Position numbers and translations under genes: made by a program. From JBBQKP01 sp038326995 (GTDB lineage: Bacteria > Planctomycetota > Phycisphaerae > Tepidisphaerales > Tepidisphaeraceae): 20,095 nt of DNA. The stretch's first letter is position 1. Each line of letters starts with the position of its first letter. The notes under the pieces were generated by a model. The model was not told the origin of the DNA. It worked only from the letters and a program-made list of their open reading frames with translations, and did no database searches. Below, one piece after another: positions 14,255-20,095 of this stretch. The stretch lies in assembly GCA_038326995.1 (NCBI GenBank), contig JBBQKP010000045.1, positions 1-20,095 on the forward strand, written 5' to 3'.

Positions 14255-16042
14255 ATGGTGTTTCGAAAGATTTCACGACTCGTGTGCATCGGCACGATCA
14301 TGTGCACGATCATGTGTGCGTGGATGTCCGCGGATTCGCTGGGCCGGGCAAGTGTGTCCCTCCTCGAGCCGCTGCAAGCCACAGTCGGTCGCGGTGCGTC
14401 TACTGGCCCCACGACGGTGAACGCGTCTCCGACAGACTCCGCCCCGGCCGAGGATTCGGTGGAAGCCAGACGAGTTGAGTTGCAGAAATATCTCGCAGAG
14501 TTGCACGCGAAGGCCACGAAGCAGCGCAGTCGGATGGCGCAGCTTCTGGGCGTGATATCGCTTGCGAAGTTTGATGGATCGCCGATGACGAACGTTTTGC
14601 TCGATACGCTTGAGGGGTCGAAGGATATGTTGGTTCGCGAGGTGGCGTTTGAGGCGCTCTATGCGCGGGCCGGGTCGATGGACAACACGCAGAAATTGAG
14701 ATGGTTGACGACGGGGATGAAACTCGCGGAAAAGGAGCAAGCGTTCCGGGGCGCAATGATCATGCCGTTGCTGCTGGCATGCGGTTCGGAATCGGCGATC
14801 GCGGCCGAGTCGACGCTGACGGACGAAAAACTGCTTTTTCGGATCATCGCCGAGAACGACGTCGCCAATCCGCTGGGCAAGGCAACGCTGGAAGCTGCGG
14901 CGGACGCATTGCTTTTTATTTCCGATCCGTCGCTGCTTCGTAAGCTGGCAAACCGAGCGTCCGCGGACGAGCGACTCGAGCCGCGTGTCGCGGTTATACT
15001 ATCGCGGTTCGGCACGACGCCTGATGCGAGTCTGCCGACAGCAAAACGCCGGGCCGCGTGGTCCGAGTTCGCCAAGGCGATCAAGCTGCCAAAGGAACCA
15101 CCCGCCGCGAAGCAGCTCAAGCCCGACGGCATGTTCAAAGCGCCAATCGTCATCACCAACCCAGAGGATGAGCAGTATCGCAAGGACCTTGAAATCCCGC
15201 CGCTCAAGTCACGTGACGTCGATGTCGTATTGGCGATCGATGGAACCGGAAGCATGGAGCCGCAAAACACACAGCTCATCAGAATCGTGCCTGCGATGAT
15301 GAGTTTGCTGGAGTTTGGTTCGGACAGATCTCGAATTGGTGCGATCTATTATCGACACGAGGTGGACACCAAGCTCATGCAGCCGTGCTGCAGGAAAGCG
15401 CAGAATCAGAAAGAGACTTTTCTGAATGTCGTGATGCCACTTACGAATAATCCAAAAGAACTCGTTGACCGAATGAAGGCGATATCGCCTTTCATTGATC
15501 AAGACAATCCGACCTTAACAGGGCACGACGGCGGCAACGGCGCTTACGCGGGACTTTTTCAAAGCGTCATTCAGGATTTCGCCTGGTCTAAATCGCCAGA
15601 CGCGTTTCGGATGCTCATGATCATCGGCGACGCCAACCCGACTAGGAACACCGCGGCTGCCGTCGTGACGATGGCACAGCGCGTCCGCACGGGCGGCGTG
15701 CAGATGAAATTCATTCTCACCGCTGCACCCTTGATGGGTCAGGTCGGCCCGATGATCGAAGCCGCGGGCACGACTCGACAACTTCTCGACACCGATATGT
15801 CGAAAATCAATAATATCAAAACAGACACCGACTTTGCGGCGCTGGTCAATCTCGTTCCGCAGCTTCAGGTCGGCAGCATTGTCCGGACCGGCCTGGAACA
15901 GTCGCTTAGTAAAGGGTATGAGGATCGCGTCGATTTCCTGTTGGAACTGGCGAAGGCGCGGGCCGTACTCAGTCTTACCGCGCGCGAAGCGGCGCGGGTT
16001 CCGGACGTGCAACGACTGGTCGCAATCGGAAGCGCGCAGTAG
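14255..16042 (+). CDS. Exported protein with helical repeat region and vWA domain
   Basis: A 595-residue protein with an N-terminal signal peptide (about 1-27, KISRLVCIGTIMCTIMCAWM). Residues about 70-270 are alpha-helical with an Ala/Leu-rich rhythm like HEAT/Armadillo-type repeats. From about 322 comes a von Willebrand factor A domain: VDVVLAIDGTGSM contains the metal-ion site DxTGS (Asp329), and MLMIIGDANP holds the later MIDAS Asp (459). DxTGS instead of the more common DxSxS is known in a subset of bacterial vWA proteins. vWA domains bind partners through a metal ion; the partner is unknown. GAGG about 9 nt before the ATG supports the start. It sits between the FAD enzyme and the fucosidase. 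Confidence 0.75.
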   Translation: MVFRKISRLVCIGTIMCTIMCAWMSADSLGRASVSLLEPLQATVGRGASTGPTTVNASPTDSAPAEDSVEARRVELQKYLAELHAKATKQRSRMAQLLGVISLAKFDGSPMTNVLLDTLEGSKDMLVREVAFEALYARAGSMDNTQKLRWLTTGMKLAEKEQAFRGAMIMPLLLACGSESAIAAESTLTDEKLLFRIIAENDVANPLGKATLEAAADALLFISDPSLLRKLANRASADERLEPRVAVILSRFGTTPDASLPTAKRRAAWSEFAKAIKLPKEPPAAKQLKPDGMFKAPIVITNPEDEQYRKDLEIPPLKSRDVDVVLAIDGTGSMEPQNTQLIRIVPAMMSLLEFGSDRSRIGAIYYRHEVDTKLMQPCCRKAQNQKETFLNVVMPLTNNPKELVDRMKAISPFIDQDNPTLTGHDGGNGAYAGLFQSVIQDFAWSKSPDAFRMLMIIGDANPTRNTAAAVVTMAQRVRTGGVQMKFILTAAPLMGQVGPMIEAAGTTRQLLDTDMSKINNIKTDTDFAALVNLVPQLQVGSIVRTGLEQSLSKGYEDRVDFLLELAKARAVLSLTAREAARVPDVQRLVAIGSAQ

Positions 16043-16124
16043 TCAATCTCAAACTTAGATCGCCATTCTCAGGATATTGCGACGCGGTGGACACGGACGC
16101 ACGCGCGCGACTACGCTCCACGCC

Positions 16125-17420
16125 ATGGCAGCATCACAGGCCGATACGTCATGGTTCGTTCAGGATCGCTTCGGGCTGTTCCTTCACTGGGGGCTTTATT
16201 CGCTTCTTGCGCGTCACGAATGGGTGATGAACAACGAATCGATTTTGCCGGACGACTATCGAAAAAAATACTTGAAGCGGTTTGATCCTGACCTGTACAA
16301 CCCGACCGTCTGGGCGGACGCGGCGGCGAACGCGGGCATGAAATACTTCGTCATCACCACCAAACATCACGAGGGTTTTTGTCTCTGGGACAGCAAACTC
16401 ACCGACTTCAAGGCGACCAATACGCCCGCATCGCGAGATCTCATTCGCCCGATGATCGACGCGTTTCGCGCCAAGGGCTTTCGCACGGGCCTTTATCATT
16501 CCCTGCTCGACTGGTCGCACCCGCAATACGAGGTCGATGAATTTAACGGCCCGTACGCTAAGAAATCGCAGAGCGAGCGCGACGCACTCAATGTGACCCG
16601 CGACCATAAAAAGTACATCGACTATCTTCACGGGCAGGTGCGTGAACTGCTGACAGACTATGGGCAAATTGATCTGCTGTGGTTCGACTTTTCTTTCAAG
16701 AATAAAGAGGGCAAAGGCAAGGGTCGCGAGCACTGGGGCAGCGAAGAGTTGGTCAAAATGATCAGGCAGCTTCAGCCCAGGGTGATGGTGACTGACCGAC
16801 TGGATTTGGCCGATCAGCCGGTGGATTTCAAGACACCCGAGCAGGCGACGCCGCGCGATTGGCCGACGATCGACGGCCAGCGCGTCGTGTGGGAATCGTG
16901 CCAGACGCTCAGCGGATCATGGGGCTATCACCGTGATGAATCTTCATGGCGCAGCACCACACAGCTCGTGCAGACCCTCATCGACTGTGTCAGTAAGGGC
17001 GGAAACTTTCTGCTCAACGTCGGCCCGACCGCGCGCGGCGAATTCGATGCCCGCGCGCTCGACCGCCTCCAGGGCATCGGCAAGTGGATGCATCACCACT
17101 CACGCTCGATCTACGGATGCACTCAAGCGCCGCCCGAGTTCATCACGCCGCAAGATTGCCGCCTGACTTACAATCCCGTGATCAGGCGACTTTATCTGCA
17201 TCTCTTTGCCTGGCCGTACAAACTCGTGCCGCTGGACGGGGCGTTCAAGGGGCGCGTCGAGTATGCACAGTTGCTCAACGACGCCTCAGAGGTCGGCCAG
17301 ATCGACGGATGGCATAGCCAGCATTTCGGAAGCGTCGAAAATTCCATGGTGCTGAATCTTCCGCAGACAAAGCCTGACGTCGCCGTGCCTGTGGTGGAGC
17401 TGTTTTTGAAGGATGAATAA
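16125..17420 (+). CDS. Alpha-L-fucosidase, GH29
   Basis: A 431-residue glycoside hydrolase family 29 enzyme, which removes alpha-L-fucose from oligosaccharides with retention of configuration. Recognisable elements are WFVQDRFGLFLHWGLYSL (10-27), the FVITTKHHEGFCLWDSK barrel strand (75-91), and QIDLLWFDFSF (181-191), whose Asp188 aligns with the catalytic nucleophile of the family. GGNFLLNVGPTARGEF is the conserved C-terminal barrel motif, followed by a small beta domain. No signal peptide: probably cytoplasmic, acting on imported oligosaccharides. I start at ATG 16125; a TTG at 16077 gives 16 extra Arg-rich residues untypical of GH29. No clear Shine-Dalgarno is seen before either start. It lies 82 nt after the vWA gene. 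Acid/base residue is not assigned because it is not conserved across the family. Confidence 0.92.
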   Translation: MAASQADTSWFVQDRFGLFLHWGLYSLLARHEWVMNNESILPDDYRKKYLKRFDPDLYNPTVWADAAANAGMKYFVITTKHHEGFCLWDSKLTDFKATNTPASRDLIRPMIDAFRAKGFRTGLYHSLLDWSHPQYEVDEFNGPYAKKSQSERDALNVTRDHKKYIDYLHGQVRELLTDYGQIDLLWFDFSFKNKEGKGKGREHWGSEELVKMIRQLQPRVMVTDRLDLADQPVDFKTPEQATPRDWPTIDGQRVVWESCQTLSGSWGYHRDESSWRSTTQLVQTLIDCVSKGGNFLLNVGPTARGEFDARALDRLQGIGKWMHHHSRSIYGCTQAPPEFITPQDCRLTYNPVIRRLYLHLFAWPYKLVPLDGAFKGRVEYAQLLNDASEVGQIDGWHSQHFGSVENSMVLNLPQTKPDVAVPVVELFLKDE

Positions 17421-17499
17421 CCTCACAAATTTCGGCGAGCGCGACGCAAGTGACAACGTCGGTTGTCGCTGCGCGCGCCCTTCCGCATAGTATGTCGGC

Positions 17500-19122
17500 A
17501 TGTCCCGGATTCTGGTGCTGATTCCTCTCATGATTTACCTCGGCACCGCCGGGCAGCCGTCGCTTTGGATCGAGTGGGGCTGGCGCGGCGGGGCAATGGT
17601 CCTTCTGGGCATCATTCTGCTCGTGTTCATCACAGGTCTATGGGGAAGGTCCCTCGCTCGCGCCGCCAATGACACGCCCGACTACGTCGCCTGGATTCGG
17701 TTTCAGCGCGGCCTGCTTCTGGCTCGTATTCTCATCGTCGTCTGGTTCGCACTCGGTGCCATCGCATTCGGCTACGCCAATTGGGTCAGGCAACTCATGG
17801 GCCCGGTCGAAACGCGTTTCGACGTGCGCCTGCCCGGCCTGCTCATCGCCACATTCCCCGCAATCATCGGGTTCATGGGCCTGTGGTGGAGCGCGTACCC
17901 CGTCGAACGTCTCATGCGCGAACGATCGGTACTGCTTACTCTCAACGACGGTCTTCCCGTCCGCAGGCCGCCCGGATTTATTGATTACTTCATCAGCAAC
18001 TTCCGGCTTCAGCTCCTCTTCGTGCTCGTCCCCGTGCTGGGCGTCATCGTGTTGTCAGACATCTTTACCGTGCTTCTTCGAGCGACCGGCATCAGGCCCG
18101 AGTGGTGGGTGGGCGAGGCAATTTCGCTGGGCTCGGTTGCGGTGATTTTTGTACTGGTCCCGGTAGCTCTGGTGCACGTGCTTCGAACCAGTTCGCTGGA
18201 AAAGGGCTCGCCCCTTCGAAAGGACCTTGACGATGTCGCACGCGTCACGCGGCAGTCCTTTCACGACATCCGCGTGTGGCACACGAACCACAGCATGAGC
18301 AACGCCGCGGTCATGGGCGTGATTCGGCGGGCGCGATTCGTGTTGATGAGCGATTTGTTGATCGAAACACTCACGCCGCGTCAGTTGCAGGCCGTCTTCG
18401 CGCACGAGGCAGGACACGTGCGGTATCACCATCTCGCGTGGTACGCACTCTATCTCGCGTCATTTCTGATGGTGCTTGCCGCGCCGGCGGACTGGTTGTT
18501 CGGCAAACTCCTGGCGACGGGCCTGACCTCGCCCGACACGGCCGCGACCGTCATCACCACGATCATCGCGATCGTATTCATCTATCTGTTCGGGATGCTC
18601 GCGCGACTCTTCGAGCGGCAAGCTGACGCCTACGCCGCACGCACGCTCGAACTGCTTCCGCCGCCCCAGTCGGATTTGTTCTTTACTCCCAGCCCGTTCG
18701 CGTCAGGGCCATTCGAAAGCGCGCAGACTAATCAGGTGACGTCGGAAGTGCCCAACAATTCGGGTACGCCAGACCGCTCACCAGACCAGATTCCCGTCGG
18801 CCGGCGCGGCGCACGCGACTTCGCGTCCGCCCTTTCGCGCGTCGTCGAGATCAATCACATGCCCTATGACCCCAGGCCGCGGTTCGGCTCGGTCTTCGTG
18901 AAGTTATCGCACTGGCTCGCGTATCGCACGAGCTATTTCCTGCACCCCAGCCCGGCCGAGCGATTCGAACACCTGGAATATCTCTCGCGCAATCCCGCCG
19001 CGTCCGAAGCATTCGATCGCAAGCTTCAGTTCACGCGTGTCGCTCTGCTCTTGCTTTTTGGCACGCTCGTCGTATGGACCACTCTATGGCTCACTCAACA
19101 ACCGCAACTTCCCCAACAGTAA
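17500..19122 (+). CDS. M48-family membrane zinc metalloprotease
   Basis: A 540-residue membrane protease. The zinc motif HEAGH is at 302-306 with the third ligand Glu372 in LFERQADAYA (Asp376 also conserved), and the preceding NAAVMGVIRRARFVLMSDLL matches the M48 core. Eight hydrophobic segments are visible: about 4-18, 31-48, 71-92, 111-131, 169-193, 208-228, 313-334 and 348-368. Six therefore precede the active site, more than in HtpX, closer to Ste24/CAAX-protease layouts; it may cut membrane or misfolded proteins. A Pro/Ser/Asn-rich insertion lies at about 390-435. Its last 37 nt overlap the S66 gene. The substrate is not deducible. Confidence 0.88.
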   Translation: MSRILVLIPLMIYLGTAGQPSLWIEWGWRGGAMVLLGIILLVFITGLWGRSLARAANDTPDYVAWIRFQRGLLLARILIVVWFALGAIAFGYANWVRQLMGPVETRFDVRLPGLLIATFPAIIGFMGLWWSAYPVERLMRERSVLLTLNDGLPVRRPPGFIDYFISNFRLQLLFVLVPVLGVIVLSDIFTVLLRATGIRPEWWVGEAISLGSVAVIFVLVPVALVHVLRTSSLEKGSPLRKDLDDVARVTRQSFHDIRVWHTNHSMSNAAVMGVIRRARFVLMSDLLIETLTPRQLQAVFAHEAGHVRYHHLAWYALYLASFLMVLAAPADWLFGKLLATGLTSPDTAATVITTIIAIVFIYLFGMLARLFERQADAYAARTLELLPPPQSDLFFTPSPFASGPFESAQTNQVTSEVPNNSGTPDRSPDQIPVGRRGARDFASALSRVVEINHMPYDPRPRFGSVFVKLSHWLAYRTSYFLHPSPAERFEHLEYLSRNPAASEAFDRKLQFTRVALLLLFGTLVVWTTLWLTQQPQLPQQ

Positions 19123-20095
19123 AGTTCGGCCCGCCTCGCATCGGCATTTTCGCCCCGTCGTCTCCCGTCGGCCTGGTGGAGCTCGACCTGGGCGTGCAGC
19201 AAATTCGAGACGAAGAATTCGACGTCTTTGTTCATCCGCAGACGACCGCGAGGGATTTTCTATCCGCAGGCACGGATCACCAGCGCGCCGCCGCCCTGCT
19301 CGATCTGGCGAACGACGATTCGATCGACGTCGTGTGGGCGGCTCGCGGCGGCTGGGGAGCGGCCCGAATGCTGCCCCTGCTCGCCGCCGCTCCGATACCA
19401 GCGCGCAGAAAAACCCTCGTCGGCTATTCCGACGTCACCGCGCTTCACGAATTCGTCAGACAAGTCTGGGGATGGCAAACCCTGCACGCCGTCGTCCCCG
19501 CAAGCCGACTGCAGGCCGTCTCAACAGAGCAGTGGCAGGCGACCATCCAAAGCGTCAGGACAATACAAACTGCAATCACAACTCAACCATCACAACACAA
19601 GCAGCATCAGCTCCGCTGGCTGATTCCACCCGACCACGACACACAAGATCATCAAATACGCGCTGAACTCATTGGCGGGAATCTGACGCTCATGACAACG
19701 CTCGTTGGCACGCCCTGGCAGCCGTCCGGACGTGCGAAAATTCTCTTCTTCGAGGACGTCCATGAAAAACTCTATCGCATCGAGCGATACGTCACGCAGC
19801 TCGAACAGGCGGGCATGTTCGAGGGCGCGGCCGCGGTCGTGCTGGGCGATTTTACCCACTGCGACGATGAAGCGAACGTTATGCTCGCGCCGATAACAGA
19901 TAAGACGACCTTCAACTGGCAAACGCATCCGCAGGTGCCGCAGCGAAATACGTTCTCGCTCGATGAAGGACTGACGCGAATCTTTTCGCAGGCGTGTGCC
20001 GGCCGAAAAGTTCCGCTTGCAACAGGTCTGCCCGTCGGCCACGGTCCGAACTTCTGGCCCCTTGAACTGGGATGCGTATACCAATTGACGCGATC
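19086..20095 (+). CDS. LD-carboxypeptidase, peptidase S66 (3' end outside the window)
   Basis: A reading frame from ATG 19086 that stays open to the right edge (336 residues seen, incomplete). It matches S66 LD-carboxypeptidases/MccF-like enzymes, which cleave the L,D bond of murein tetrapeptides or related amides. Visible elements: N-terminal RIGIFAPSSPVG (18-29), VVWAARGGWGAARMLPLL (82-99), nucleophile Ser115 in GYSDVTALH, catalytic Glu223 in LFFEDVHEKLYRIERY, and His319 in GLPVGHGPNFWPLELG. All three triad residues are present. The frame starts 37 nt inside the end of the protease gene with no Shine-Dalgarno, so translation probably depends on that gene. Only the last few residues and stop are missing. 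Family assignment strong; in vivo substrate (murein or other) open. Confidence 0.88.
   Translation, partial: MAHSTTATSPTVKFGPPRIGIFAPSSPVGLVELDLGVQQIRDEEFDVFVHPQTTARDFLSAGTDHQRAAALLDLANDDSIDVVWAARGGWGAARMLPLLAAAPIPARRKTLVGYSDVTALHEFVRQVWGWQTLHAVVPASRLQAVSTEQWQATIQSVRTIQTAITTQPSQHKQHQLRWLIPPDHDTQDHQIRAELIGGNLTLMTTLVGTPWQPSGRAKILFFEDVHEKLYRIERYVTQLEQAGMFEGAAAVVLGDFTHCDDEANVMLAPITDKTTFNWQTHPQVPQRNTFSLDEGLTRIFSQACAGRKVPLATGLPVGHGPNFWPLELGCVYQLTR

Noticed and set aside
14659..15279. 206-residue minus-strand frame
   Set aside because: Antisense to the vWA protein; Ser/Ala-rich shadow without motif.
16077..16124. TTG start adding 16 residues to the fucosidase
   Set aside because: The extra residues are Arg-rich and unlike GH29 N-termini; AGGA is too near the TTG.

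Overview
The window reads as a chromosomal stretch from a GC-rich environmental bacterium. The mix of a large FAD-dependent oxidoreductase, a secreted von Willebrand factor A (vWA) protein, a GH29 alpha-L-fucosidase and many uncharacterised stress-type proteins suggests Planctomycetota (perhaps Phycisphaerae-like). That placement is inference from gene content and style, not from a marker gene. I see no rRNA, tRNA, CRISPR array, transposase or phage gene.

Layout. (1) 23-2978, minus strand: five closely packed genes read right to left: a Cys-rich flavodoxin-like protein, a TIGR04283-type glycosyltransferase, a small acidic/basic ORF, a Lys/Ala/Pro-rich disordered protein and an HPF/RaiA-like ribosome-associated protein. 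(2) 3240-4091, plus strand: a short-chain dehydrogenase with its own TATAAT box. (3) 4191-10833, minus strand: a block of eight stress-type genes: signal-peptide protein, PRC-barrel protein, Gly-heptad lipoprotein, DUF1206 membrane protein, 21-cysteine copper-storage-like protein, lipocalin-like exported protein, baeRF (eRF1-related) protein and DUF2254 membrane protein. (4) 10834-11194: a gene-free stretch holding a perfect 20-bp palindrome. (5) 11195-12079, minus: an AraC-family regulator divergent from (6) 12162-20095, plus: FAD-dependent oxidoreductase, vWA protein, alpha-L-fucosidase, M48 membrane protease and an S66 LD-carboxypeptidase that runs off the right edge.

Working together (inference). 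Regions 1 and 3 combine ribosome-directed proteins (HPF-like, baeRF) with envelope and metal-handling proteins and look like a general stress or dormancy island. Region 6 starts with a probable AraC-controlled carbohydrate module (FAD enzyme, vWA protein, fucosidase) and passes into two envelope-processing hydrolases whose genes overlap.

The most unusual things seen: the small ORF at 937-1188 carries a degraded copy of the 3' end of the DUF2254 gene, differing by a 39-bp deletion between two 9-bp direct repeats; the flavodoxin-like protein has a six-cysteine cluster; two ribosome-silencing-type proteins sit in one neighbourhood; and several non-coding inverted or direct repeats lie at likely control positions.
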